Assembly (NCBI GenBank): GCA_947044405.1
Contig: CAMRHE010000357.1
Span: 357,501-421,500, forward strand
Length of the DNA stretch: 64,000 bases
Source of the DNA: Leptodactylus fallax
Taxonomy: Eukaryota; Chordata; Amphibia; Anura; Leptodactylidae
Direction of reading: 5' to 3'
Numbering within the stretch: the stretch's first letter is position 1; each line of letters begins with the position of its first letter. Positions 1 through 10,720 of this stretch are shown piece after piece. The notes below the pieces were generated by a model, which was given only the letters and a program-made list of their open reading frames with translations, was not told the DNA's origin and ran no database searches. A program made the position numbers and the translations under genes.

Positions 1-769
1 CAAGTAGTGTTTTAAATCTCCAGTTTGGGTTACACAAAATATTATTCACTCTTTGTGGGAGGGAATGGCAAAAACAGCAGTTTCACCATTGTCATCTTAT
101 GTTATCAATGTTGGCTTGATACAACTGCAGTGATTGTATTTTATAATATTTTAAAGTTTTACTAGATCAAAGAGTCTATGAGCACTGAATTCTTTAATGT
201 TCAGTACAAAGAGTAGGGTCCTATCTGCACTTCAGCCTCTTAGAGTGCTGTGCAATCTCTCTTTATCATATGAGCCAGTCCTTTAAAAAGGGGTTGCCTC
301 AGTGACATATTGTAACTAAAGTATTGTTACTCGCTCTAGAATATATAACAAAGTATAGATTAAATGCAGACACCACTGACAGTAAGACGCAAGGCAATTG
401 TCCATTTTTACACTGAGCATCACACATTCTGTCTTTCACTCTTCATAACTATGATTATTCCTCCCTATCTGATAAAGTACAGGGATATAAACACTGGAAT
501 GGATTCAGACTACTTAGAACATTTTAATGTTATACATTAGTGTCTGTAGTTCTTTGCATCATGATTCAGTGTACATTGTTTATGCTGTTCTTTGTCAAAG
601 TAATGCTTCCCTTATGGTATATAATGTTAAAAGGACATAGCATAAGCAGAAATTAAAAATATTGGGTACATGAAAAAATAAAGAGGACAAGCAATGGGAA
701 GGCCAAATAAACAAAGGAAAAGTTTAAAGTGTCACTACACATGGAACATTTACAGAATACATACAGATT
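1..769. other. No recognisable feature
   Basis: AT-rich single-copy-looking DNA with stops in all frames at short intervals. I see no splice-flanked open frame, no terminal inverted repeat and no tandem repeat. It ends at the target duplication of the hAT element that follows. Confidence 0.5.
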
Positions 770-777
770 TTCTACGT

Positions 778-1217
778 TAGTGGTTCTCAACCTGTGGTAC
801 ACCATGGAGTCTCAGGGGGTACATGCTGAGGCTGAAAACCAATGCTCTGGAAGTGAAACATTTAGCAAGTGCCACCCAAAATATACAAATACTGAGGCAC
901 AGTAGTTACTAAGTAGAGACAGACGTTAGATGACGTTGGATCAGAGATAAGAGGGGTTCTCCTCTACAGCAGGTAGTCTGTGCTGAATAGACCATTAACT
1001 TCTATGATCTGTAAGTGAAAAGCTAAAAGACCTTCAGAACTTTAGTGTGTGCCTGCCACAGGCGCCCCCATAAGCAAAAGGATTTGCTTGGTATGCCATA
1101 CATGTCAGTTTTTATTTCCCACTTGAGATTGGGAGCAGGACTTATCACATGAGTTGGGGGTACTTGGTTGGAACTTTTTTGAGGGGGTACTTGGCTTGAA
1201 AATGTTGAGAGACACTG
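778..1217. mobile_element. Non-autonomous hAT (Charlie-like) element
   Basis: The left end reads TAGTGGTTCTCAACCTGTGG and the right end, reverse-complemented, begins CAGTGTCTCTCAACA, which is the classic hAT-Charlie terminus. The element is flanked by an 8-bp target duplication with one mismatch (TTCTACGT at 770-777, TTCTAGGT at 1218-1225), the length expected for hAT. At 440 bp with no transposase frame it is a MITE-like derivative that needed an enzyme in trans. Ends and duplication are seen directly; the family name rests on knowledge of the hAT terminus. Confidence 0.85.
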
Positions 1218-1437
1218 TTCTAGGTTGTCAGTTGCAACTTTACAGTTTCAAACAGTCAACTTCTGTTGATGGATCTATTAAATACATAATGTAATTAGTA
1301 CTTTGTATCTGCTAAGTTGCTTATTATATTTGTCATTAAGTTTGCGCTTATTATAATATATTTGTAGCCCATCTCGTGAACACAAAAATATCTTTTACAG
1401 ACTAGGTACTGATATACTAAAATAGATTCATATGCAG

Positions 1438-1650
1438 TGGCTGTGCTTGAATCTGACCAAGGACAACATCCTGCAAGGTGTTTGTATGTTCTCCTTGTGT
1501 TTGGGTGAGTTTCCTCCCACGATTCAAATACATACTGATAAGAAATTTAGATTGTGAGCCCTATATGGGACAGTAAATTACAATATCTGTAAAGCACTTT
1601 GGCATATGTTGGTGTTATACAAATGAGAGAAATAAGTAAATAATGAGCAC
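1438..1650 (+). repeat. SINE or L2-type LINE 3' region, degenerate
   Basis: The stretch follows a well-known vertebrate repeat: 'tgaatctgaccaaggaca', then 'tttgtatgttctcc', 'gagtttcctcccac', 'catactgataagaa', 'tagattgtgagcc' and finally 'gtaaagcactttggcatatg' with a 'ttatacaaatgag' tail. In frogs and fish this series forms the 3' part of L2-type LINEs and the SINEs that borrow their tail. Substitutions throughout suggest an old copy. No coding frame remains. Confidence 0.7.
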
Positions 1651-1685
1651 TCAAAATCCTAGAGAGCAATACCTAAGACCTCATG

Positions 1686-1985
1686 CACACAACCCTAGTT
1701 TTTATCTGCAATTGTGGTCCCATTCATTTCTAAGGGCCCATACACATGATGGCAATTTTTCGGCCATGTATCTGTGCCATTGACAAGGACCACAAATTAT
1801 GAAGCATATTTAATTTTTGGCCACATTTGTGGCACAGACCAGTGTAGGGAATCATACAGGATCCGTGATTGTGGATGACATACTGATGCAATGCGAACAT
1901 GTTTTTGTGCAGATTGCGGATCAGTATTTGTGGACCGTAAATCGACAATGGTCATGTGCAGGAGGCCCAAAGAGAATAGAGACAA
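1686..1985. repeat. Dispersed amphibian-type repeat, family G
   Basis: The block contains the phrases 'ctgcaattgtggtccc', 'gggcccatacacatga', 'gatccgtgattgtgg' and 'ggtcatgtgcagg'. Variants of the same phrases recur at 18466-18560, 23938-24265, 41885-41950, 43780-44160 and 62640-62770. Its two ends are roughly complementary ('catgcacacaac' near the left, 'tcatgtgcagg' at the right), suggesting a palindromic MITE. No target duplication was resolved, so the class is unassigned. Confidence 0.55.
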
Positions 1986-2482
1986 AGAGTTGAAGGAAAG
2001 GTGTATGAAGGAAAAGGACTCTGTGAACTGCAATTAAATGTCATTTATATTTTGTTCCCATTAAATTGATAATATTAATGCTGACTTTAATAGTAATGTT
2101 TTAATTTGTTTCATTATTGCGTTCATTATATGCACTTTGTTTCAATACAGCATATTAAGAGAATAACAAAGAGAAGTAACAATAACTAACCTGATATCAC
2201 CTCCTGTAAACAATAAGTCACTGGTTGACTGATTTTAGAAAGCTCATAATTGGAGTCATTTGAAATGGAGCATTTTCATTTGCTTTTCTCTTCAGTTCTG
2301 TATTTCACACAGATGATGCTCTATATATATTGTGATGCAGTCATAACTTAAAACTGTAATTTATTATCTTTTCCACTGGTTATTGGTCTACATACACTGT
2401 GACCCATAAGTGAGTTTCAGTGAGCTGTATGTCCACTATAAGTATTGAGTTGTGGGCTTTAATACAGGCACATGATGTAAAG
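1986..2482. other. No recognisable feature
   Basis: AT-rich sequence without inverted termini, tandem units or an open frame of note. Confidence 0.45.
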
Positions 2483-2640
2483 CAGTGGTTCTCAATATCG
2501 CAAGGCCAGGGGTACTCAATTGATGGGCTACAGTCTGAATCTAGTTTGGGGACATAGACCTGCCATCAAAGATGCATTGGAGGAGGGCAATGTCTTCTCC
2601 TGTGCATCTATGACAGTTCGACTTTATTCCCTGATGTCTT
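2483..2640. mobile_element. Possible overlapping hAT left ends
   Basis: Two hAT-like termini follow one another: CAGTGGTTCTCAATA at 2483 and CAGGGGTACTCAATTG at 2507. The second resembles the common vertebrate hAT start CAGGGGTACTCAACTGG. No matching right terminus or 8-bp duplication could be found downstream, so this is at most a truncated copy, perhaps one hAT inserted in the end of another. Confidence 0.4.
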
Positions 2641-4043
2641 CAAAGAAAACTTAAAACCATGAATACCTTTAAACTCTCATATTGAGCCACCATAGTGGGA
2701 CTACTGATAATGATGTCAGTCACCATGACAAGCCAGTCACGCTTTATGTGCCTGCGCCAGCTGCTCATTGTCTCTATCCTCTCCTCCCTGTGCTTGCCAG
2801 GTCTTCCTCACAACTAGAAGCTATAAGTGGATACAACACTGCCAGGACAGGTACTACAAACATACAATTAGAAAAAGAAACTTGCAAAGGAACAGTAGGA
2901 TATTAATTTGACTTGTTACTGATGACCATTCTTTGGGGGAAGAAGTGTCAAAATGAGCAGGAAGTGCATTTCTGTGACAGGTCATCACGGTGCATCATCA
3001 TAGTGTAGAATGTGGCACCATATTGTCACAGTAAACCACCATCTATGCTTTGGCAATAGGCACCTTTAAAATATTTTGTGTGAGGTTGACAGCTGTCATT
3101 AAACCCATAATGATGTGTATTGGTTTATCTTGAAGGACATGTATTTTCCTCGTTCTTGGTGGAATCCTATACAATCTGTGGGATACATTAACATGATGAT
3201 GTGAGTTTCTACAGTATGTTACAGGTGTGCCTATTCTGATGCAAGAGGGCAAAGTATTTGGGTGCAGGAGCTGTCTGTTATTCTTTGCAAGGAGTGAGGA
3301 GACCAGTGAGACGATGTGATATGTTAGAAACAATGGCTACACCCCTATGTTTCCAGGCACACCTCGTCCTTTGCAGCCACAACAAATAGAAACTACAATG
3401 ATGAAAGTGTTAGTTTCTTGGTACTCGGCCTAGTCCTCCATACCAGATGCTTGTAGATGCACAGGCAGCAACACTTTCACAATCTGGTCCTACACCTTAG
3501 GTCCAGGACTTTATAATTTCACTATCCTGTTGACCACATCATTTATGACCTAGTTTACATAAGGAGTCTGTGGACAGTGGGCTATTAGTCTTCGATTGCA
3601 TTCTTTACTGTATCTTTGTGATTTTATGACTATGATTTTGTAGTTTGCAGACTTTGTAAATTGTGGTTTTTACTGCTAGCATAACTGATTACCTGATGGT
3701 CTCCAGATGAGTGCTATGAACCATAGACAAAACATGGCATGCTGAGACATAAGAGATTGAATAATTAATACTATATGGGATATATTGGCTGGGACCAAAC
3801 ATAGTCCTTTATTTTAGGGTCAGGTTAAAGTTAGGGTGGCAGTCATTTAGGGCTGCAGATCCAAGGTTATAACAGGGTATGACAGTTGTACTTGTACTAT
3901 GTAACCGGGCAAGTTTTTGTCCCAATCCACACGTTATATGCATTTTTTCAGACAACTCAGAATAATTCTGTGCCCTTTCTGAAACCAGTTCCACCCACTG
4001 TAAGCCAATAAAGGATCCCATGAGACCATTGGATATTAATAAG
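2641..4043. other. No recognisable feature
   Basis: About 1.4 kb of moderately AT-rich DNA. Several short frames of 70-96 codons occur on both strands, but none shows a domain, a repeated motif or splice context, and their codon content looks random. I regard the whole stretch as unique intergenic sequence or decayed repeat. Confidence 0.4.
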
Positions 4044-4048
4044 ACAGC

Positions 4049-4713
4049 TGTAAGGGAATCGCTAGCGGAGCGATTCCCCAGTAGCTGCTGGAGAACCCTG
4101 GGGGGAGGGGCACAACAAGACAGTGAGCCCTAAAGCTGAAAACCCCCCACTGGCCCTGCCTCTTGCCTGACTGTCCGAGGTGACAGCCGACAACTCGGAG
4201 CCGGTCCCTACACTGAATAAGTGACAACACAGAACGAAGACAGAACAAATGACAAATAGGGAGGTCAGCAAGCCAAGGGTTCAGTAACAGACGAGCAATG
4301 CAGTACAGAATCAAAATCCAAGAGAATAGTCAAAAGACAAGGCCAGAGGTCAGAAATAGGAATACAGGTAAAAAAACAGCACGGAGTAAAGGCAGGTACA
4401 CAGAAGCAATAACCAGCGACCATGTGAGGGCTAACAACCTGTTTATAGAAAGACAAGACCAGCCCCAGACTGGATTGGTAGACAGGCTGTCAATCACACA
4501 GGCAAGGCTGAGATTAACTATTAGAGGAGCAGAGAGAAACAAAGATGCAAGAGATGGGTGTGGCTGAAAGTCAATTACAGACAGGAGGTATTAGGACAGT
4601 GTTCAGACTGAGCAACAAGAAACCTACGCAAGGAATCAAACTGAACACACCTCCTTCGCCGCAGCGTGCGAGCAGAGGGTGGCGCAAAGACCCAAACAGG
4701 CAGAGACGTTACA
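4049..4713. mobile_element. Solo LTR with perfect 5-bp target duplication
   Basis: The segment begins TGTAAGGG and ends CGTTACA, giving the TG...CA ends and short inverted termini (TGTAA/TTACA) of an LTR. It is flanked on both sides by ACAGC (4044-4048 and 4714-4718), a perfect 5-bp target duplication. At 665 bp with no internal retroviral or gypsy coding region beside it, this is a solo LTR left by recombination between the two ends of an element. A second copy lies in the opposite orientation at 21517-21970 and shares the same order of blocks. A hairpin at 4054-4078 lies just inside the 5' end. Whether the parent was a gypsy element or an endogenous retrovirus cannot be told from the LTR alone. 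Confidence 0.85.
4054..4078. other. Perfect hairpin at the LTR 5' edge
   Basis: GGGAATCGC (4054-4062) pairs with GCGATTCCC (4070-4078) around a 7-base loop. The second LTR copy has GGGAATTGC pairing with GCAATTCCC at the equivalent place, so one base pair differs between copies while pairing is kept. Confidence 0.8.
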
Positions 4714-4956
4714 ACAGCATCTTATCCGGGATGGTAAGATATCAAATGATTTTTTTTAGTATACATGTTGAACACTGTTGTATGATATATGTTGTGTTGG
4801 CCTATGTGCAGTGGTTTCACAATTTTAACTTTCTGCTGTTGTGTGGTGGTTATGTGGGTTGACACACAGACAGGAGTGAAATCATTTTAGTTGACTTGAA
4901 TTAATGTTAAGTTTTAATATTCACCATTTCAGATTTTGGCAATGCACTATACTCTA
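4714..4956. other. Short unique stretch
   Basis: Starts with the right-hand copy of the LTR target duplication. Nothing else is recognised before the microsatellite. Confidence 0.4.
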
Positions 4957-4959
4957 TAA

Positions 4960-4998
<39 letters not shown>

Positions 4999-5028
4999 CA
5001 TACATATACAGTATGAATTCACACACAC

Positions 5029-5090
<62 letters not shown>

Positions 5091-5096
5091 TACTGT
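4957..5096. repeat. Compound (TA)n-(CA)n-(TA)n microsatellite
   Basis: A run of TA dinucleotides (about 4961-4994) and a few ACAT units are followed by a CA run (5021-5060) and a second TA run (5061-5087). The unit ACAGTATGAAT at 5008-5018 and its exact reverse complement at 5086-5096 bracket the CA run and second TA run, so the array lies partly inside an inverted repeat. Apparent peptides rich in Tyr/Ile or Thr/His here are translation artefacts. Confidence 0.95.
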
Positions 5097-5929
5097 TTAT
5101 GCATGTATGAATATTTGTGTTTGTACAGTATAGCATATGTGTATGCATGTATCTATATATCTATATATGTGTGTGTTCCTGAAAAAAGTTTATATATTCT
5201 TTCAAATTGTTTAACTGTAATAGTATCTGGTAACTATTTCACACATAATAGCGGTTTATACCAATATGCTGTCATATGCCCTAACACAATCATGTTACAT
5301 AAGATACTTTCCACTGAACTCAAGAGTGTAAACATTAACAAAATAAAACATCAGCTAGAATGGCAAGTCTAAATTACCCGCTTCGGTGTCTCCATCCCTG
5401 CCCCTACTTCCCTTAAAAAGTCATTTTTACAGCATTTCTCACAAGGCAGATAGTGGTTTCCAGACAGGGTGGAAAATAATTGTTTAACAGTTTTGATAAT
5501 GCAAGACATACGGCTTAAATTTTCCACCATTTATAGTTTTAGCTACAGCTGTTTATGCAGGAAAATGAGATAAGGCAAAGGTTATTACCATTCGTTAGAA
5601 GTGTTTGACAAGTGCTGTATAGAAGACAAGATTTCTTCCATAGATGAAGTCTAGTAAATTTATATTACAGGTCTTCACATGGAATGACATGTTCTTTAGC
5701 TTTCAACTATCTGCCTTAAAGTATAATACAGAGCCCAGGCTTACAAGGCAAAAAAGTACACAGACCTATGAAATAAAGAATTATGTTTAATTGCTATGCT
5801 TATAGGTGATTACTGGTTATTACAGAAAGAATAAAATTATCTTTCTATATGCAGGTCATATGACTAAGTGGAAACTGCAATTACGAAACATGGAAATGGA
5901 GATGAAGTTATAAATTATAATTATTATTA
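5097..5929. other. No recognisable feature
   Basis: AT-rich unique-looking sequence; no open frame, inverted repeat or tandem structure beyond the end of the microsatellite. Confidence 0.45.
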
Positions 5930-6246
5930 ACTCCTTAAAGGCACAACATTTTTCCTTTTTGTGCTTTCTCTTTTTTCCTCCCCATCAGTTAACTTTTTTC
6001 TTTTTTTTTTTTTTTACAGAGTCATATTAGGGCTTGTTTTTGTAGGACATACTGTAATTCATAATGACACCGTAATATTCTGGAAATCTGGAAAAAAAAT
6101 CTGAATGCAGTGGTAATTGGCAATTGTGCCATATACAGATTTTGTTTTTAAAGCATTTGTTATGCGGTATAAATGACATGTAACTTATATTCTGTGGGTC
6201 AGTACAATTTCATTGATACCAAATTTATGTAGTTTTTCTCATGTTT
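5930..6246 (+). repeat. Family A repeat, left part
   Basis: Begins 'actccttaaaggcacaac' and carries the family marker series: 'tttttcctccccatcag', 'agtcatattagggcttg', 'ttgtaggacatactg', 'gaaatctggaaaaaaaa', 'ggtataaatgacatg' and 'gataccaaatttatg'. The same order is seen in the fuller copy at 26897-27620. The family is very common in frog genomes from memory, but I cannot assign its class. The copy is interrupted at 6247 by a palindromic MITE and continues at 6572. Confidence 0.65.
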
Positions 6247-6249
6247 TAA

Positions 6250-6571
6250 GGGTACATTCACATGACATAGTTTTAGCCATGAAACTTGGTGTGTGTGTTG
6301 GCTGGATTTACACGCTTGTACCTTATGCCAGGAGAGGGACTTCTAACACTATAGTTATCTATGCTGCTAGGAGTGCCTGCCTCCCAGCAAACATACTGTC
6401 CTCTACTGATTATAGTAAGGTGACAGTATGTCGCTGGGAGGGAGGAACTACTAGCAGCATAAATAACTATATTGCTTGGGGTCCCTCTCCTGGCATAAGG
6501 TGCAGGCCAGTAAATCCGGCTAACACATGGACTGAGTTTCACGGCTGAAATTCGGTCATGTGAATGCAACC
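6250..6571. mobile_element. Palindromic Harbinger-like MITE nested in family A
   Basis: The whole 322-bp element is one inverted repeat with arms of about 150 bp and a short central loop near 6400-6418; pairing segments include CATTCACATGAC at the left and GTCATGTGAATG at the right, and 'accttatgccaggagaggga' with its near-complement at the right. Termini are GGGTACATTC and, reverse-complemented, GGTTGCATTC. TAA flanks both ends (6247-6249 and 6572-6574), matching the 3-bp TWA duplication of PIF/Harbinger elements. Because the arms mirror each other, both strands carry an open frame of about 100 codons with similar peptides; these are by-products of the palindrome, not genes. Confidence 0.8.
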
Positions 6572-6880
6572 TAACACCTTTAGAAAATTTATAAAGTTGA
6601 AAAATACAAAATTTTTGGAAGATGTAGCGATAAAAATAATGTGATTCATCTATTTAGATTTTTTTTCTGCTACAGTGTTCACCATATGGGAAAATGTTTT
6701 GATCTTTTTTTTTTATAGTCAGGTATTTTTGGATGCAGGGATGTCTCATGTGTTTATATTTATTTTTGTTTATTCTTATATGTGATCTAAGGAAAGGTGG
6801 TGATTTAAATTTTATACTTTTTGTATTTTTAAAAACGTTTTGACATTTTTTTACTTCTTGTTTGAGCCCAAGATGGCCAT
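6572..6880 (+). repeat. Family A repeat, right part
   Basis: Resumes directly after the nested MITE with 'taacacctttagaaaattt', which continues the family sequence seen at 27243 ('ttacacctttacaaaaatc'). It includes 'ggatgcagggatgtctcatg', matching 'atgcggggatgcctaac' in the other copy. The copy fades out near 6880. Confidence 0.6.
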
Positions 6881-7239
6881 GTGCCTCTGGATGGGCAATC
6901 TATTTCATGAATCACATCTATTTTATCTATTTTATCTGAAGCTCATAGCCACAATAACTACAATAATTATTAGCAACATAATTGTCATCCACACATTGCA
7001 TAACACATAGTCATACTTTGAAGTGGTTTACAGTGTTATGATACTGATAACCTATATTTGGGATAAGTCACCAATATTTGACCCTGAGTTTAGAAGAGTG
7101 TTGCAGCCTCCGTACTGAATACAATACAGAGTCCTGTACATTGTATATCACAGCTCAGTCTGATTCACTTGAATGGGACTGTCAATTCAACACAATATCC
7201 AATATCATGACATAATAGCAAAGCCTTGGAAGGCTGCAG
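6881..7239. other. Mostly unique; fragment of a dispersed repeat
   Basis: Around 7085-7200 the phrases 'cagagtcctgtacattg' and 'gattcacttgaatgggactg' match a repeat also seen at 10140-10230 and 51450-51490. The rest shows nothing recognisable. Confidence 0.4.
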
Positions 7240-7320
7240 TTTACTCTCTCCACTAAGTTTGTAAAGTGCTGCGGAATATGATGGCGCTATACAAGTAAGC
7301 ATAATAATAAATAAATAAGT
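7240..7320 (+). repeat. L2/SINE 3' tail fragment
   Basis: 'gtaaagtgctgcggaatatg' followed by 'atggcgctatacaagtaa' and an ATA-rich tail is the terminal block of the amphibian L2-type tail, also present in diverged form at 1598-1640. Only the last 60-80 bp survive, which is typical of 5'-truncated insertion. Confidence 0.7.
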
Positions 7321-7974
7321 TACCACACACACACACAAATATACCATAGTATAGGTAAGAATCACTTTTGTGATAACTTATCATAAAATCATGTTGTTAG
7401 AAAAGTCTGATACACATATGCGGACATATCCAGCCAAGGGACAAGTAAGGAAGGACACATCAGTATTACGCAGAAATATATGATGTAGGAATAATAATTT
7501 ATTTGACCCCAACTGAAATGTTATTCTATTAGATTAATGGTTTTCTTTTTCTGCGTTGCAGTCTATTGAATATTGGATACAATTAAGAAATGAAGAAAAC
7601 CGTTCAAAATAACAACATATGGCATAGTAATATACAAAGTTATATAATAAATGTAGCAAGTATCCTTTTAAAAGTATACTGAAAAATCTGTCATGGATTA
7701 GCAGTGGAATTTGTAGCAACGTACATGGCAAACTGCATGTGTTTTACAAGTGGAATTTGACAAAGGTGAAAACCACTGTGAAAATGTGCAACAGTAAATT
7801 GGCATTTTGTAGATTTAAAACCTGCACCACATGTCCATTTTTGTGCAGATTCCACATAGATGTTATCCACAGCACATGGAGAGTAACTGAACTAAAGTAC
7901 AACCAACTATAGACATCCAAGAAGCTTCTAAGGTTACTCTATCTTTATATGTATATTCTTAAAGAAGTTCTCTG
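7321..7974. other. No recognisable feature
   Basis: AT-rich sequence with a short CA run at 7324-7337. Nothing else stands out. Confidence 0.4.
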
Positions 7975-8085
7975 GGAGCTCTGGTACCACAATCAACACA
8001 GTAGGTGATTGGTGGGGGTCCCCGACTGGCAGGTGTCCTGCCGTATGTCTGACCCGCACCAATAAAACATTGATCACCTATCCTT
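7975..8085. repeat. Fragment of an amphibian-type dispersed repeat
   Basis: 'gtaggtgattggtgggggtc', 'cccgactggcaggtg' and 'aaacattgatcacctatcc' are stock phrases of frog TTAA-type repeats (a related segment is near 51340 and 14160-14220). No termini survive. Confidence 0.4.
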
Positions 8086-9605
8086 AGTTTTAATTGCTAG
8101 AATGTTAAAAACACTGATATTAAAATGTATAAAAAGGGACATATTGACCCAGATTTACTACTGTGGTTATGACTCGACTATCTTTGGTGCAACTTAAGCT
8201 AAAGAATTTCTGATTTGCTAGGCATGTTGTGTGTGACTTTCTGGAAAAGTGGGTGAAGCTTAAATGTGACAAAATGCATTCAACTCTTAAAATGCACCAG
8301 ATTTATTATCCAGCATCAGCCGCTGTGATAAGTCTGGGGCATTTTCAGACTGCATGTCTAACTATTAGTAAATCTGGGTCATTGACCATAGATATATACA
8401 CTTGAGGGCAGTCTTGCTAGGTCAAATAAGCAGCCAATACAGTATAACAAAAAGTATGTGTAAATACATACTGTATATTATTTGTGTGGATTGAATGTTT
8501 TACTGTGGAGTAGGCCCAGTAAAAGAGAATAAATATAGCCAGAACATTTAGACTCTTTAATGTCATCTATGTTTGAGTATCCTGTAGATTTACCAGGTAG
8601 AAAAATTGAGGCTGCAGCTCCTACACAGGGAGGCACATCATGAATTATGGATCTTTTGTACATTTACCGCTCTAAATTAGTTAACATTACTGGTTTGGAA
8701 GTCTGAATTTCTTTTTTATCTACTGATCTATTTTGTTTTTTTCTGTATTCTAGCACAAATAAAATGTAATTGAAACAGATCGGTATTTATACTCCAGAGA
8801 TGGTACTTTGCATCTCTTTATAGAGATGACAACTAAATTGAAATCTCGCTTTATTGCTAGGCTGACAGCACAACAGTGTTATTTTAATGCAAGAAGGCGG
8901 AAGCGAGCAAAGAAAAAAACATCTTCACAAGATGTGGGCTGGGAATCAAACACATGCTGTATTTGTAAGGTGACAAAGCATTATCCAAATGTATACTATA
9001 GAGCAATGATTGGTAGGAAAATAAGTTAGGATCTATGTCTCATTGTTACACATACACTCATACATACAATAATTTTACTGGCATATTATTACTTGTTTAT
9101 CTGATAAAAATACATGGAGAATTTAATGCCATCCTGACATTCACCATACATGTATATCTGCTCACCTCCTCCATAGCTTTACACAGCAGGGACCAACCGG
9201 TATTGTTTATTTTTGTAAACAACTCTGATCACAGATAATTATCATCTCATGTGTCATGGTCAGACTTGACCGTGGCATCTGAAAAGTGACTTTCATTTTT
9301 ACTGCCACTTTCTGGCAAACAAATTACTCCCTGGGTGGGAGGGATGTTTAGGTTGTCATGGAAAGCAAGAGCCTTCTTACAGAGCCCAGGCATGCTGTTT
9401 CTAAGTTCGCATTAAACCCTGGTTTAGGCAGGATTTAATAGAAACCTAGGATTTCATCATAGACTGCAATACAATAGTATAAGCAATCTATTTTATATTA
9501 AAAAAAATAAACAAAAAAGGAAAACATATTAGGTAACATTGTTTATACAATTAAAATATTAAAATACTTATCTCATACAATAAATGGCATCATGGGAAAA
9601 AATCT
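8086..9605. other. No confirmed gene; one weak open frame
   Basis: A polypyrimidine run ending in TTCTAG at about 8754 is followed by a 73-codon frame (8808-9029) with a basic central region (RRRKRAKKK) and a few cysteines. I do not recognise it; part of its DNA near 8940-8985 resembles a SINE-type phrase, so chance or a repeat is more likely than a gene. The rest, including a slightly less AT-rich block at 9240-9440, shows no definite feature. Confidence 0.3.
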
Positions 9606-9715
9606 AAATGCCTAAACTGACATTTTTTTCCCCATCTTGTCTCTCAAAAAAAAAAAGTTAAATAAAAAGTGATCAAACATCTTACATTCCCCAAAATGGT
9701 ATTAATAAAAACTAC
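9606..9715 (-). repeat. Family A fragment
   Basis: 'ataaaaagtgatcaaacatc', 'ccccaaaatggtattaata' and 'aaactacatcttgacc' are the reverse-strand markers of family A, better preserved at 57960-58040. Confidence 0.6.
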
Positions 9716-9739
9716 ATCTTGACCAACAGAAGATCCCAT

Positions 9740-10030
9740 CGTACACAATCGTCTCTGCCACGCTCTTGGGACAGACCACTGGAAAATGGTGGCCGAATGC
9801 GCATGCGCAGTCGTGAGAATTTGCTGAGAGCGAGAAGTAAGAAGAAAGAAGGCCAAGAAGGGAGTAACCGCAAGGGGCGGTAAGAAGTGATGATGCAGAG
9901 GGTGCTCGCTGAAGAGAAGGGAGGCCCCAGGTGCTCCGTGGTGCTCATTTACATACACGAAGAAATGAATTATCTTGGAATTGGCTGGGAGAAGAAAACA
10001 AGGAAAGGTAAGAGAAGAATGACCTTTTTA
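9740..10030. repeat. GC-rich dispersed element with GCGCATGCGC
   Basis: A locally GC-rich block with 'ccactggaaaatggtggccg', GCGCATGCGCAG at 9799 and 'acctttttaaaggccattcc' at its right end. Similar blocks occur widely in frog genomes from memory. The GCGCATGCGC palindrome matches the NRF1 binding consensus, but here it is best explained as repeat content and not a promoter. Confidence 0.4.
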
Positions 10031-10091
10031 AAGGCCATTCCAACATGCCATTAGCTTAAAACTGTTTTTGTGAATGATAGACTCCCTTTAA

Positions 10092-10298
10092 AGGAGTTAT
10101 CAAAGACTAGGACATTAATTACTATTGTGGTCTCTTCACTATTTACCAAGCACAGCGCCATACATTGTATAGGTATTGCAGATCAGTCCAATTCATTTGA
10201 ATGGGACTGAGCTGCAACTTGGCCATTTGACCAATGGATGTCATGTTACTGCCTGAGAAGAGGATGTGGTGTTCAATATCATAGTCCTGGATAACCCC
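10092..10298. mobile_element. TTAA-flanked MITE
   Basis: Left terminus AGGAGTTATC and right terminus GATAACCCC are inverted relative to each other, and TTAA stands immediately outside both (10088-10091 and 10299-10302). A 4-bp TTAA duplication points to the piggyBac or Kolobok superfamilies. The interior holds the phrase 'ttgaatgggactgagctgca' found in other copies of this repeat group. Confidence 0.65.
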
Positions 10299-10302
10299 TT
10301 AA

Positions 10303-10720
10303 AAATTGGCTCGGTCTTCAAAAGAGATTCGGGCTTGATAAGCTAACCTTAGGACTGGTCATCAAATGAAGATTGGCGGTGGTCTAGAACCCGAGATCCC
10401 TATTTGATCAGCTCTTTAAAAAAAATGCAGCATTCGGGTATGCATTGTGGCCTAGTCACAGAAAACCAGGTACAGCACCATGCATAGTATAGCAACAGTT
10501 TTTGATATTGTAATTAAACCTCATTCAATGCAACAGAACTAAGCTGTGAATAGGCTATGTGACCGATGCACATGCCATCATATGGCTTGTGAAGTGGAAA
10601 TGGCATGCGTCAAACATCTCATCCGCGAGGATCAAGATGTTGAACTCCCATTGATCTTCAATTGATGACCTAAGGATATGTCATCAGTTAATATATCCTG
10701 AAAACCACTTTAAGATGTTA
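10303..10720. repeat. Degraded copies of the same repeat group
   Basis: Phrases such as 'gtacagcaccatgcatag', 'attcaatgcaacagaacta' and 'atgacctaaggatatgtcat' parallel the interior of the preceding element. Borders are not resolved. Confidence 0.4.

Noticed and set aside
4049..4713. A full retroviral or gypsy provirus around the LTR
   Set aside because: The perfect 5-bp duplication directly flanks a single LTR and no gag, pol or env similarity is present nearby.
4904..5148. Tyr/Ile- and Thr/His-rich short frames
   Set aside because: Translation of the TA and CA runs.
6213..6569. Open frames of about 100 codons on both strands with similar peptides
   Set aside because: They mirror each other because the MITE is palindromic; no sign of selection on either.
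8808..9029. 73-codon frame with a basic stretch after a TTCTAG acceptor-like site
   Set aside because: Part of the DNA resembles a SINE phrase, there is no donor site or similarity, and the length is within chance.
9258..9271. GGTCA and TGACC half-sites as an oestrogen-type response element
   Set aside because: The spacer is four bases and not three, and a single such match in 64 kb is expected by chance.
9795..9815. GCGCATGCGC as an NRF1-type promoter site
   Set aside because: It lies in a GC-rich dispersed repeat without a downstream exon or CpG island of its own.
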